Of a DNA stretch of 51,331 nt, positions 24,725 to 34,393 are shown in pieces. The position numbers and the translations under genes were made by a program. This DNA is from DMER64 sp964542305. Lineage in GTDB: Bacteria; Bacteroidota; Bacteroidia; Bacteroidales; UBA932. The notes beneath the pieces were generated by a model. It did not search any database. It saw nothing but the letters and a program-made list of their open reading frames with translations, and was not told the DNA's origin. Within the stretch, counting starts at the first letter, position 1. The number at the start of each line of letters is the position of its first letter. The stretch is from positions 1 to 51,331 of the forward strand of contig CAZITX010000019.1 of assembly GCA_964542305.1 (NCBI GenBank), in the 5' to 3' direction.

Positions 24725-27310
24725 ATGAAAAAAGCTTTTTTTGTTGTTTTGTGTCTATCGTTAGGTTTTGGTTGTTGTAAACCGGCATACCGGAACGAGA
24801 AAAAGTCATTCAATGAACGTACCGCTGACCTGGTATCACGGATGACACTTGAGGAGAAAGTATCTCAGATGGCCCATGAATCCGCTGCCATCGAAAGGCT
24901 TGGTGTGCCGGAATACAACTGGTGGAATGAGTGCCTGCACGGGGTGGCCCGTGCAGGGCACGCCACCGTTTTTCCCCAGGCCATAGGGATGGCCGCCATG
25001 TGGGATAAAGAAATGATGTTTGATATTGCAACAGCTGTGAGTGACGAAGCTCGGGCAAAACACCATGATTTTTTGAAGCAGAATAAAAGGGGAATCTACC
25101 AGGGCCTGACCTATTGGACACCGAACATCAATATATTCAGGGATCCCAGGTGGGGAAGGGGAATGGAAACCTATGGCGAAGATCCTTATTTGACCGGTGA
25201 GATGGCTGTACAATACATAAAAGGGTTACAGGGAAATGACCCAAAATACCTGAAACTTGTAGCTACAGCCAAACATTTTGCAGTGCACAGCGGACCTGAA
25301 TCCACACGCCACAGAGCAGATGTTCATCCCAGTCAGAGGGATTTTTACGAAACCTATGCGCCACACTTTAAAAAAGTGGTACAGGAAGCCGGTGTATGGT
25401 CTGTTATGGGAGCTTACCAGAGGCTATGGGGAGAACCCTGTTGCGGAAGCTTTTTTTTGAGTTCGCTGCTTCGTGACCGCTGGGGATTTCAAGGTTATAT
25501 TGTTTCCGATTGTTGGGCCATCAAGGATTTCTATGACAAAGGAATGCATGAAATTGTCAAAACTCCTGCAGAAGCTGCCGCTCTTGGTGTTACCGCAGGG
25601 ACAGATCTGAATTGCGGCGTGAGTTATCCTTACCTTGTGGAAGCCGTTGAGGAAGGATATATTGAGGAATCTCTCATTGATACTGCTGTCCAAAGATTGA
25701 TGTTGGCCCGGTTTAAACTGGGCATGTTTGACAAACCAAGAAAGGTCCCTTACAGCAGTATCCCTATTGATATTGTGGAAAGCGAAAAACACGTTACCCT
25801 GGCACGCGAAGCTGCCCAAAAATCCATAGTGCTTCTGGAAAACAACGGGATACTCCCATTTTCAAAAAACGTTCAGAAAGTAGCCGTCATAGGACCAAAT
25901 GCCGATGATTTGGAAGTGCTCCTGGGAAATTACAACGGGTATTCAAGGAATCCGGTCACTCCGCTGCAGGGGATTCGCGAAAAGCTTCCGAAAGCCGAGG
26001 TGGTGTTTGCGCAAGGGTGTCCGCTGGCGGCCGGCCTGCCTTATTTTGAGCCTGTTCCCGAAGGGGTTTTATTTACCGATTCTACATTGACACAACCCGG
26101 TCTTACAGGAAAATATTATAACAATATGAGCTGGGACGGAGTTCCGGCCCATGAAAGAGTGGAAAAGAATATTGATTTTACCTGGTGGAATAAAGCTCCG
26201 TTTGAGGATATGGATGATCGTGAATTTTCCATTGAATGGAATGGTGTGCTTTGCGTTCCCGAAACAGGACAATATGCATTAGGCGGAGAAGCTTTCAGCG
26301 GTTTTACCCTGATGCTGGACGGGAAAAAACTGGTGGAAAGGATTGATGTACATCATCCCAGGAAAGAATACGAGTATGTTCAACTGGAAGCCGGTAAACC
26401 TTACAAGCTGACTCTTCGGTATCTTCAGAACAAAACGGAATATGCTATCATGCGCCTTCTTTGGGAAGCGCCGCAAGGTAACCTTATGGAAGAAGCCTTA
26501 CAGGCTGCCGCTGCAAGCGATCTTGTTATTCTCTGTATGGGCCTGAGTCCTCTGTTGGAAGGTGAAGAAATGAAAGTCAAGGTGGATGGGTTCAACCAGG
26601 GAGACAGGGTTGATATAGGTCTGCCGGCTACACAAACTGCTCTTATTAAAGCAATTAAAAAACTGGATAAGCCAACCGTTTTGGTACTCCTGAACGGCAG
26701 TGCCGTAAGTTTTGACAGGGAGATCAAATCCCTGCCGGCCATTCTGGAAGCATGGTATCCCGGGCAGGAAGGGGGAAGGGCCATAGCCGACGTTATATTC
26801 GGGGATTACAATCCTTCAGGCAGGCTTCCGGTTACTTTCTACCGCTCCGTTGACCAGATACCCGCCTTTGATAATTACAGCATGGAAGGAAAAACGTATC
26901 GTTTTTTCAGGGATGAACCCCTTTATCCTTTTGGTTATGGACTAAGTTTTACTACATTTGAATACGAACCGGTCAGATTGCCAGAAAGTGTTCCGTGCGG
27001 AATCCCTGTTGACATATCTTTCAGGGTGACTAATACAGGAGACACTGACGGAGACGAAGTTGTTCAGGTATATGTTTCACTTCCGGATGCATCCAATCCG
27101 GTCCCGATAAAATCTTTGCAGGGATTTGAAAGGATACATCTGAAAGCCGGGGAAAGCCGGGTGGTGGATTTTACCATCATCCCCGAACAGATGGCTTCCC
27201 TGGATGACAACCAGGTCTGGCTGGTAGAAGCGGGTAGCGTTATTCTGGAAGTCGGCGGTAATATTTATTCGGTTCGCATGGAAGGAGATACTGTGTTTAT
27301 ACCAAATTAA
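24725..27310 (+). CDS. GH3-family glycosidase with inserted PA14 domain (beta-xylosidase/beta-glucosidase type), lipoprotein
   Basis: An 861-residue GH3 enzyme with a lipoprotein signal (LGFGC). The N-terminal barrel has YNWWNECLHGVARAG, which is typical of the beta-xylosidase-like branch, and the nucleophile Asp262 in YIVSDCW. The C-terminal alpha/beta-sandwich domain is split by a PA14 domain at residues ~461-582, and a fibronectin-III-like domain ends the protein. The context (acetylesterase, alpha-glucuronidases, xylose genes) favours beta-xylosidase, but GH3 specificity is hard to read from sequence. First gene of a three-gene operon; the next starts five bases after its stop. The ATG was chosen over an upstream in-frame TTG that lies inside the promoter element. 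Confidence 0.9.
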   Translation: MKKAFFVVLCLSLGFGCCKPAYRNEKKSFNERTADLVSRMTLEEKVSQMAHESAAIERLGVPEYNWWNECLHGVARAGHATVFPQAIGMAAMWDKEMMFDIATAVSDEARAKHHDFLKQNKRGIYQGLTYWTPNINIFRDPRWGRGMETYGEDPYLTGEMAVQYIKGLQGNDPKYLKLVATAKHFAVHSGPESTRHRADVHPSQRDFYETYAPHFKKVVQEAGVWSVMGAYQRLWGEPCCGSFFLSSLLRDRWGFQGYIVSDCWAIKDFYDKGMHEIVKTPAEAAALGVTAGTDLNCGVSYPYLVEAVEEGYIEESLIDTAVQRLMLARFKLGMFDKPRKVPYSSIPIDIVESEKHVTLAREAAQKSIVLLENNGILPFSKNVQKVAVIGPNADDLEVLLGNYNGYSRNPVTPLQGIREKLPKAEVVFAQGCPLAAGLPYFEPVPEGVLFTDSTLTQPGLTGKYYNNMSWDGVPAHERVEKNIDFTWWNKAPFEDMDDREFSIEWNGVLCVPETGQYALGGEAFSGFTLMLDGKKLVERIDVHHPRKEYEYVQLEAGKPYKLTLRYLQNKTEYAIMRLLWEAPQGNLMEEALQAAAASDLVILCMGLSPLLEGEEMKVKVDGFNQGDRVDIGLPATQTALIKAIKKLDKPTVLVLLNGSAVSFDREIKSLPAILEAWYPGQEGGRAIADVIFGDYNPSGRLPVTFYRSVDQIPAFDNYSMEGKTYRFFRDEPLYPFGYGLSFTTFEYEPVRLPESVPCGIPVDISFRVTNTGDTDGDEVVQVYVSLPDASNPVPIKSLQGFERIHLKAGESRVVDFTIIPEQMASLDDNQVWLVEAGSVILEVGGNIYSVRMEGDTVFIPN

Positions 27311-27315
27311 TCTAT

Positions 27316-29361
27316 ATGTCAAAAAACGTAATCATAGCCGTATTACTGACAATATGCGCCGGCTCTTCGTGGATGACTGTTCCACAGGAGCCGGTTGCTG
27401 ATTCAGACTTGTCGGTTTTGGAAATCAAATTACCGAAAGTATTGAGTGACGGAATGGTTCTGCAAAGATACAAACCGATTCCTTTTTGGGGAAAAGCGAA
27501 GCCGGGAGCGCGAATTAGCGTAACTTTTGCAGGAAAAACGAAATCTGTAACAGCCAATAATGAAGGAAACTGGCAAGTTGACTTCCCGGCCATGGAAGCC
27601 GGAGGCCCTTACACGCTTGAGATAAATAATATTCTGGTACAGGACATTTTAATTGGAGAAGTATGGTTGTTTTCCGGGCAATCCAACGTGGAATTGCCCA
27701 TCAGTAGGGTGGCCATAAAGTATCCGGAGATAGCAACCACCTATAGCAACACACAGATACGGGAATTTCGTACCACTACACATTACGATTTCAAAGGCCC
27801 CCTGGAAGATGTACATCAGGGCAGGTGGAAAATAGCTACCCGGGAAGAAATAAAAAGCTTTTCCGCACTTGGATTCTTTTTTGCCAAAGAGTTGCATGAA
27901 ACAAAAAACGTACCGGTAGGAGTGATCGTCAATGCCGTAGGCGGGTCTCCTTTGGATGCCTGGGTGGATGAATCTACGCTCAGAGGTATGCCCGGTCCCG
28001 GTGGGGATAGTTATTACCCGGAACTGCTGGATGACCTGAAATGCGACACCTGGGTGGACAGCGTAAAACATGCCCAAAAGAAAGCCATGGAGTACTACCG
28101 TTCTCTTTTTACACCGGATTCCGGTCCGTCAGAATCCGAAGAATGGATTCCTTATCATGTTCCCTCATTCTGGAACGGGACCGGTGCTACCCCGGAAGGA
28201 CCATTGTCGCAGGGGCCGGGGTCGTTCTGGTTCAAAAAAGAAATCCAACTGAATAAAACCCAAATTGACAAAGCGGCTGCCGGTGTGCCGGACCGGGACG
28301 GAATGCTCCTGTTGGGTACAATGGTAGATGCCGACAGGACCTATGTGAACGGCATCCTGGTGGGATCCACAGGATACCAGTATCCCCCGCGTATATACAG
28401 CATCCCTAAAGGATTACTAAAAGAAGGAAGCAACGAATTGTTGGTTTTTCTGGAAAATTATTGGGGGCCGGGCGGATTCACTTCAGATAAAGACTACTCA
28501 CTCTACATAGGCGTTGCCCATCCTTTTTACGATAATGCAGACACGGTTTCATTAGCCGGTGATGGCTGGATGGCCCGTACGGGAAGCTTGCTGCCTGAAG
28601 AATATGCACACGTTCCTTATCCCGGGGCCACTACCTGGCATTACCAGCCTGCCGGGTTGTACAATGCGTTGCTGGCTCCTTTAACCGCTTTTCCCGTTCG
28701 GGGAGTCGTATGGTACCAGGGAGAATCTGCTACCGAAAGGCGCGATTACGATGAAATGTTATGTGCCATGATAGATAAATGGAGGTCAGATTGGAAAGAT
28801 GACGATATGCCGTTTATTATTGTTCAACTGCCTGAATTTATGAAAGACCCCGGTCCCTGGCCTGTGGAAACAGATTGGGCTTGCCGAAGGGATGAACAAC
28901 GCAGGGCTGCTTTGAACCGGCATCATACAGCCCTTGTTGTAGGACTGGGATTGGGTGAGTGGAATGATGTTCATCCCCTGAATAAAAAAGACCTGGCACA
29001 GAGGGTGTTTTCTACGGCAGAATTCCTGGCATACAAAAATGATAAAGCCCCTTTGTCTCCTGTCCCGGAAAAAGCAATTCTCAAAGGAAATAAAGTTATT
29101 ATCACGTTTTCCCATACAGGGAACGGTCTGGAAACAAAAGACGGCAACCCGCTGCAACATTTTGCAGTTGCCGGAGCTGACGGCCGGTTTGTCAGGGCAG
29201 AAGCCCGGATTACCGGGAAGAACAGCATTGCCGTGTGGGCACCCGGTATTGAAAAGCCGCAACGAATAAGGTATGCCTGGGCTAATGACCCTAAAGAGGC
29301 AAATCTGCAAAACAGAGCCGGAATGCCTGCCAGTCCCTTTGAATGGATATTGGACCAATAA
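27316..29361 (+). CDS. Sialate O-acetylesterase-family carbohydrate acetylesterase
   Basis: A 681-residue SGNH-type esterase of the sialate O-acetylesterase (DUF303) family. The nucleophile Ser123 is in LFSGQSN, the oxyanion region includes GVVWYQGES, and the Asp-x-His pair is in WNDVHPLNKK. A jelly-roll, GH2-like sugar-binding insert (residues ~290-420) splits the catalytic domain, a common arrangement in Bacteroidota. The N-terminal 25 residues are a hydrophobic signal. Between GH3 and the alpha-glucuronidase, the most likely role is removing acetyl groups from xylan or xylo-oligosaccharides rather than from sialic acid; no sialic acid genes are near. The next gene begins 14 bases after its stop. 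Confidence 0.87.
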   Translation: MSKNVIIAVLLTICAGSSWMTVPQEPVADSDLSVLEIKLPKVLSDGMVLQRYKPIPFWGKAKPGARISVTFAGKTKSVTANNEGNWQVDFPAMEAGGPYTLEINNILVQDILIGEVWLFSGQSNVELPISRVAIKYPEIATTYSNTQIREFRTTTHYDFKGPLEDVHQGRWKIATREEIKSFSALGFFFAKELHETKNVPVGVIVNAVGGSPLDAWVDESTLRGMPGPGGDSYYPELLDDLKCDTWVDSVKHAQKKAMEYYRSLFTPDSGPSESEEWIPYHVPSFWNGTGATPEGPLSQGPGSFWFKKEIQLNKTQIDKAAAGVPDRDGMLLLGTMVDADRTYVNGILVGSTGYQYPPRIYSIPKGLLKEGSNELLVFLENYWGPGGFTSDKDYSLYIGVAHPFYDNADTVSLAGDGWMARTGSLLPEEYAHVPYPGATTWHYQPAGLYNALLAPLTAFPVRGVVWYQGESATERRDYDEMLCAMIDKWRSDWKDDDMPFIIVQLPEFMKDPGPWPVETDWACRRDEQRRAALNRHHTALVVGLGLGEWNDVHPLNKKDLAQRVFSTAEFLAYKNDKAPLSPVPEKAILKGNKVIITFSHTGNGLETKDGNPLQHFAVAGADGRFVRAEARITGKNSIAVWAPGIEKPQRIRYAWANDPKEANLQNRAGMPASPFEWILDQ

Positions 29362-29375
29362 AATATGAAAATATT

Positions 29376-32300
29376 ATGAGAAGATCTTTGCACAACAGGA
29401 TCCTGTGTGCTAATTTTTTGTGTCTGCTTCTTCTCTTTGGGGCAGGTTCGGGTTTAAAGGCACAATCACAATTACCGGCGAACCCGGTGGTTAATCATCC
29501 CGTGGAAAACGGTTTTGCTATTGCCAAAGACGGGATCCCGGTTCCGGTTTGGGTCTCGGACAGGGACTTCCCGGGAATAATTAGAGTAGCAGGACATTTA
29601 CGGAGAGACCTGAAGAAAGTGACCGGGACAGCTCCGGCTTTACACATCCAATCTACGGTTCCCGATGGTTCGTTTTTCATAATAGCGGGAACAGCAGGAA
29701 AGAATGCCTTTATTGACAGTCTTGTCCAAAAAAATGTGATCGGTCGGAAATTACTGGAAGGAAAACGCGAAAAGTATATATTAACAGTTGTTGATCTCCA
29801 GGGAAAGACTCCAGGTAAAGCCCTGGTCATAGCCGGAAGCGACAAAAGAGGCACCCTGTACGGGATCTATGAGTTGTCAAAATATATTGGAGTGACTCCG
29901 CTTCATTTCTGGGCAGATGTACCCGTAAAACAAGAGCGAAATCTTTACATGATCCCCGGCTTGTACACTTCCGGAGAGCCGTCTGTTCGTTACAGAGGTA
30001 TTTTTATTAACGATGAAGCCCCGGCATTGGCCGGATGGGTCCACCAACGATACGGATCGTTCAACAGCAGTTTCTATGAACATGTATTTGAATATATCTT
30101 GCGTCTTAAGGGGAATTTTCTGTGGCCGGCCATGTGGGGCAGAGCCTTTTACGACGACGATCCCGTCAATCCCCGTCTTGCAGATGAATACGGAATAGTC
30201 ATAGGAACATCCCATCACGAACCTATGATGCGGGCACATGTAGAATGGGCACGTTACGGAGAAGGAGCCTGGGATTACAGAACAAACCGGGAAGTTCTTC
30301 GTGATTTCTGGCGTACCGGACTGGAAAGGAGGGGAGATTATGAAAGTATAGTAACCGTGGGTATGCGGGGAGACGGGGATGAGCCCATGAGCCGGGAACA
30401 GGATATGGATTTGCTGGAGGAAATCATCAGGGACCAGCGCGTTATTATTGAGGAGGTGTCCGGAAAGCCGGCACAGGAAACGCCCCAGATGTGGGCGTTG
30501 TATAAAGAGGTTCAGGAATATCATGATCAGGGAATGCGCGTTCCCGATGACGTAACGCTCATGTTGTGTGACGACAACTGGGGAAATGTACGGAAACTCC
30601 CGCAATGGAAGGAACAAAATAGATCAGGCGGGTATGGGATGTATTATCATTTTGATTACGTGGGAGGGCCACGTAATTATAAATGGTTGAACACTAATTT
30701 GATATCACGTGTCTGGGAACAGATGGACTTGTGTTACCGGCATGGTGTTGATCGTATATGGATTGTCAACGTTGGAGATATCAAACCCATGGAATTCCCG
30801 ACAGCCTTTTTCCTGGAAATGGCATGGAACCCGCAGGCTATGACCAAGGAACGTATGTTGTCATTTCCGCGGCAGTGGGCTGCAGAACAATTTGGTCAGA
30901 CACATGCTGCTGAAATTGGAAATATGATAACCAGGTACAGTTTGTACAGTGCAAGGCGTAAACCGGAACTGATATCCCCAAACACCTATCATCTGCAGAA
31001 TTACAGAGAAGCAGACAGGGTTGTGGAACAGTTAAGGGCTCTGGAGAACAAAGCGCTTGCTTTGTATGATTCTATGGAGGAATCTTATAAGGATGCTTTT
31101 TATCAATTGGTGCTTTTCCCCATACAGGCATGTGCGAACCTGAACGAAATGTACGTGACAGCAGCTAAAAACTATCTGTATGCAGACCAGGGTAGGGCCG
31201 CTGCAAACGATATGGCCCGCAGGGTTGAGGAATTGTTCAAAAAAGATTCCCAATTAACCGCGTTTTATCATCATTGTCTGGCTGACGGTAAATGGAACCA
31301 TATGATGTCACAGACACATATAGGTTATACTTATTGGCAGGAACCCCCTGTTAATGTAATGCCTGCAGTCAAATGGATAAAAATCCCGGAGAAAGGACAA
31401 TTGAAGATATGCCCGGATCCTGACACTTCATCTTTGCCGGAACTGGATCCTTATGGGTGTGATACCGTTTTTTTTGAAATCTACAATACCGGAAAAGCAT
31501 CAAGACGTTTTACCCTGAAAACCGAATATCCGTGGTTGCATGTATCTTCCTCACAAGGATCCGTGGATAATCAGCTCACGATTTTCGTAACGGCCCATTG
31601 GGACGAAGTCCCCGCCGGCAGAATGGAAACGTATATAGCATTTTCCGACGATACCGGTAATACATCACGTATTCCGGTAAACATATTCAATCCCGTTGTT
31701 CCGGAATTGCCCGTCACAGGAGCTTTTTTTGAAAGCAACGGTTGTGTGGCCATAGAAGCTATGCATTACAGTCACAGGATTCAGCACGATCCCTGGATGT
31801 GGGAACATATTCCCGATTTCGGAAGGACACATTCCGGCATGAGAATTTCCATATCAACAGGGTGTGAAAACGTCCCCGTTGACAATACGGCTGAATTGTC
31901 TTACGACATTTTCTTCTTTTCTTCCGGAAAAATTAAGGTAGACGCTTTGTTTTCTCCCACCCTGGATTTTCACGGAAAAAGCCTCAGGTACGCCATAGCA
32001 CTTGACGATGAACCATTCAAGGAAGTGGAACTGCATGGCCAATACAGCTTACGGGATTGGGAAACCTGGGTGGCCGACAATATAATCCGTTCCGGAACTA
32101 TCCACTACCTGGAAAAACCAGGTCTTCACACATTGCGCATTAAAGCGGTGGATCCTTTTCTTGTTTTACAACGGTTGGAGATTGATACCGGAGGGTTACT
32201 TCCTTCTTATCTTGGTCCCCCGGAAAGTTACCATAACGGTCGTAACGAGAAAGAGGAGGACGGATATGAACTCTGGTTGCGTTACAGGCCACTGAATGCC

Positions 32301-34328
32301 CGTATGCAGGATGCGTGCGTTCATTTTATTAAAGGATTATATACTGGAGAGCAATCAGCAGTAATTTATGCTGCCGTGGAAGAACTTTATTATGCTACCG
32401 AACGGATGACAGGATTGTCGTTAAAATCCCGGTCTGCAGAATATGTATTGAAAAACGGGGGAATCCTGGCAGGAACATGGAACGATCGTATAATAAAAAA
32501 CGGTTTCACGAGACAAGAACGTGAAACCGTTGGTCCGGAAGGTTATGCCATCAAAAGCATCGGCAACCGGCTTTACATAGCGGGGAGCACCCACATTGGA
32601 GTGATGTATGGGGTGTTTCATTTGTTGAGGCTGATGCAGACAGGCCAATGTATTGAAAACCTGCTAATAACTGAAAATCCGGGTTTCAATTTAAGGATCC
32701 TGAACCATTGGGACAATCAGGATCGTTCCATTGAACGGGGCTATGCCGGATTATCCTTATGGGAATGGGAAGAACTGCCTGGAAAAATCAACAGCCGGTA
32801 CCGGGATTATGCACGGGCCAATGCGTCCATCGGAATCAACGCCACGGTTCTGAACAACGTGAACGCGGACGCTTGTTTCCTGAAACCCGTGTACCTGGAA
32901 AAAATTGCGGTGTTGGCGGATGTTTTCCGGGATTACGGCATCCGGGTATATTTGTCGGTTAATTTTTCTTCTCCCCGAATCTTAGGCGGACTTTCCACTT
33001 CAGATCCCCTGGATTCCCAGGTTAATGAATGGTGGCAGAAAAAGGTACATGAAATCTACAGTTACATCCCTAACTTCGGAGGGTTCCTGGTCAAAGCCAA
33101 TTCGGAAGGGAGATCAGGGCCGCTGGATTACGGCAGGACCCATGCCGACGGGGCCAATATGCTGGCGCGGGCATTGGAACCTTATAACGGACTGGTGATG
33201 TGGCGTGCCTTTGTTTACAGTCCGGACAGTGACGACAGGGCTAAACAGGCTTATGAAGAATTTATGCCTTTGGACGGAGAATTCCTGCCTAACGTGATCA
33301 TCCAGGTTAAAAACGGCCCCGTAGATTTTCAGCCGAGAGAACCTTTTAACCCCTTGTTCGGGGCTATGCGCCGGACTCCTTTAATGATTGAATTCCAGAT
33401 CACCCAGGAATATTTAGGCTGGTCCAGGCAGATGGCATACCTGGGGCCTTTGTACAAAGAAGTTCTGGATGCAGATACGTACGCACTTGGCCCGGGAACT
33501 TATGTCGCCTCAACTACAGATGGATCTGTGTTCGATCATGCTATTTCGGCGATAGCCGGAGTAGCCAATACCGGTACCGACCGTAACTGGACCGGGCACC
33601 ACCTGGCACAGGCTAATTGGTACGTCTTTGGGCGGCTGGCATGGAATCACAGGATGGATGCTGGTGATATCGCCCGGGAATGGATTTCCATGACTTTTAA
33701 CAATGAAGAGTCTTTTACCGGGGCCCTGTCACAAATGATGATGGAATCCCGGGAAGCTGTGGTTAATTATATGATGCCCATGGGTTTGCATCATCTTTTC
33801 TATACAGGGCATCATTATGGTCCGGAACCCTGGGCGAATGATCCTTATTCGCGTCCGGACTGGCAGCCTCCCTATTATCACAAAGCCGATGGTCTTGGTG
33901 TGGGATTTGACCGCTCAGCAACCGGGAGCAATGCGGTAAGTCAGTATTTTGAACCTTTGTCCGGCATGTATGACAATATTGAAACATGTCCGGAAAACCT
34001 GCTGTTATGGTTTCACCATGTGCCTTGGGATCACACCATGAAAAACGGCAATACGCTTTGGGAAGAAATGTGCCGCCTTTATACGCTTGGAATAGATCAG
34101 GCCCGGGGATTTCAAAAAACATGGGACAGTCTGGAACCTTACGTAGACAAAACCCGGTTTCAGGACATTCAATACAAGTTGAAGATCCAGGCCAGGGATG
34201 CCCAATGGTGGCGCGATGCGTGCTTATTGTATTTTCAGACATTTTCTCAAAAAGCCATTCCTTTGAAACTGGAACGTCCTGTTTACGATCTTGAGGATCT
34301 TATGCGTATGGAAGTAATCATGGAATAA
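29376..34328 (+). CDS. GH115-GH67 fusion: double alpha-glucuronidase
   Basis: This 1650-residue secreted protein joins two alpha-glucuronidase families in one frame. After a signal peptide (ends GLKAQ), residues ~30-660 are GH115, with NFLWPAMWGRAF (~246), IGTSHHEPMM (~278) and CDDNWGN (~398), followed by linker and the GH115 C-terminal domain to ~940. Residues ~958-1650 are a full-length GH67 starting at GYELWLRYRPLN. The GH67 acid Glu1244 (NSEGRSGP) and bases Asp1317 (NGPVDFQP) and Glu1345 (ITQEY) have the same spacing (73 and 28) as Glu292, Asp365 and Glu393 of Cellvibrio GlcA67A. GH115 removes (methyl)glucuronate from internal xylan units, GH67 from the terminal unit of oligosaccharides. 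The GH67 part has no signal peptide of its own, which argues for a true fusion. Confidence 0.92.
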   Translation: MRRSLHNRILCANFLCLLLLFGAGSGLKAQSQLPANPVVNHPVENGFAIAKDGIPVPVWVSDRDFPGIIRVAGHLRRDLKKVTGTAPALHIQSTVPDGSFFIIAGTAGKNAFIDSLVQKNVIGRKLLEGKREKYILTVVDLQGKTPGKALVIAGSDKRGTLYGIYELSKYIGVTPLHFWADVPVKQERNLYMIPGLYTSGEPSVRYRGIFINDEAPALAGWVHQRYGSFNSSFYEHVFEYILRLKGNFLWPAMWGRAFYDDDPVNPRLADEYGIVIGTSHHEPMMRAHVEWARYGEGAWDYRTNREVLRDFWRTGLERRGDYESIVTVGMRGDGDEPMSREQDMDLLEEIIRDQRVIIEEVSGKPAQETPQMWALYKEVQEYHDQGMRVPDDVTLMLCDDNWGNVRKLPQWKEQNRSGGYGMYYHFDYVGGPRNYKWLNTNLISRVWEQMDLCYRHGVDRIWIVNVGDIKPMEFPTAFFLEMAWNPQAMTKERMLSFPRQWAAEQFGQTHAAEIGNMITRYSLYSARRKPELISPNTYHLQNYREADRVVEQLRALENKALALYDSMEESYKDAFYQLVLFPIQACANLNEMYVTAAKNYLYADQGRAAANDMARRVEELFKKDSQLTAFYHHCLADGKWNHMMSQTHIGYTYWQEPPVNVMPAVKWIKIPEKGQLKICPDPDTSSLPELDPYGCDTVFFEIYNTGKASRRFTLKTEYPWLHVSSSQGSVDNQLTIFVTAHWDEVPAGRMETYIAFSDDTGNTSRIPVNIFNPVVPELPVTGAFFESNGCVAIEAMHYSHRIQHDPWMWEHIPDFGRTHSGMRISISTGCENVPVDNTAELSYDIFFFSSGKIKVDALFSPTLDFHGKSLRYAIALDDEPFKEVELHGQYSLRDWETWVADNIIRSGTIHYLEKPGLHTLRIKAVDPFLVLQRLEIDTGGLLPSYLGPPESYHNGRNEKEEDGYELWLRYRPLNARMQDACVHFIKGLYTGEQSAVIYAAVEELYYATERMTGLSLKSRSAEYVLKNGGILAGTWNDRIIKNGFTRQERETVGPEGYAIKSIGNRLYIAGSTHIGVMYGVFHLLRLMQTGQCIENLLITENPGFNLRILNHWDNQDRSIERGYAGLSLWEWEELPGKINSRYRDYARANASIGINATVLNNVNADACFLKPVYLEKIAVLADVFRDYGIRVYLSVNFSSPRILGGLSTSDPLDSQVNEWWQKKVHEIYSYIPNFGGFLVKANSEGRSGPLDYGRTHADGANMLARALEPYNGLVMWRAFVYSPDSDDRAKQAYEEFMPLDGEFLPNVIIQVKNGPVDFQPREPFNPLFGAMRRTPLMIEFQITQEYLGWSRQMAYLGPLYKEVLDADTYALGPGTYVASTTDGSVFDHAISAIAGVANTGTDRNWTGHHLAQANWYVFGRLAWNHRMDAGDIAREWISMTFNNEESFTGALSQMMMESREAVVNYMMPMGLHHLFYTGHHYGPEPWANDPYSRPDWQPPYYHKADGLGVGFDRSATGSNAVSQYFEPLSGMYDNIETCPENLLLWFHHVPWDHTMKNGNTLWEEMCRLYTLGIDQARGFQKTWDSLEPYVDKTRFQDIQYKLKIQARDAQWWRDACLLYFQTFSQKAIPLKLERPVYDLEDLMRMEVIME

Positions 34329-34334
34329 AAATTT

Positions 34335-34367
34335 CTTAGCGTATTTTTTACGCTAAGTTTGTTTTTT
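34335..34367 (+). terminator. Terminator after the GH115-GH67 gene, or operator of the regulator
   Basis: CTTAGCGTA, loop TTTTT, TACGCTAAG, then TTTGTTTTTT: a perfect nine-pair stem with a T-rich tail, seven bases after the fusion gene's stop. The same palindrome lies just upstream of the presumed promoter of the NrtR-type regulator, so it could also, or instead, be that regulator's binding site. Confidence 0.6.
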
Positions 34368-34389
34368 AGAATGATTCTTACTTACTTTG
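34358..34389 (+). promoter_or_regulatory. Probable promoter of the xylose regulator-xylBAE operon
   Basis: TTTG (34358-34361) and TTACTTTG (34382-34389, one mismatch to TAnnTTTG) are 20 bases apart. The GTG start follows four bases later. Confidence 0.4.
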
Positions 34390-34393
34390 AGTT

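Noticed and set aside
27316..29361. True sialic acid O-acetylesterase
   Set aside because: The family name fits, but there are no sialic acid genes nearby and the operon is devoted to xylan, so acetyl-xylan activity is more likely.
34371..34393. ATG at 34371 as the start of the NrtR-type regulator
   Set aside because: It is in a different reading frame from the regulator; the GTG at 34394 is the first in-frame start.
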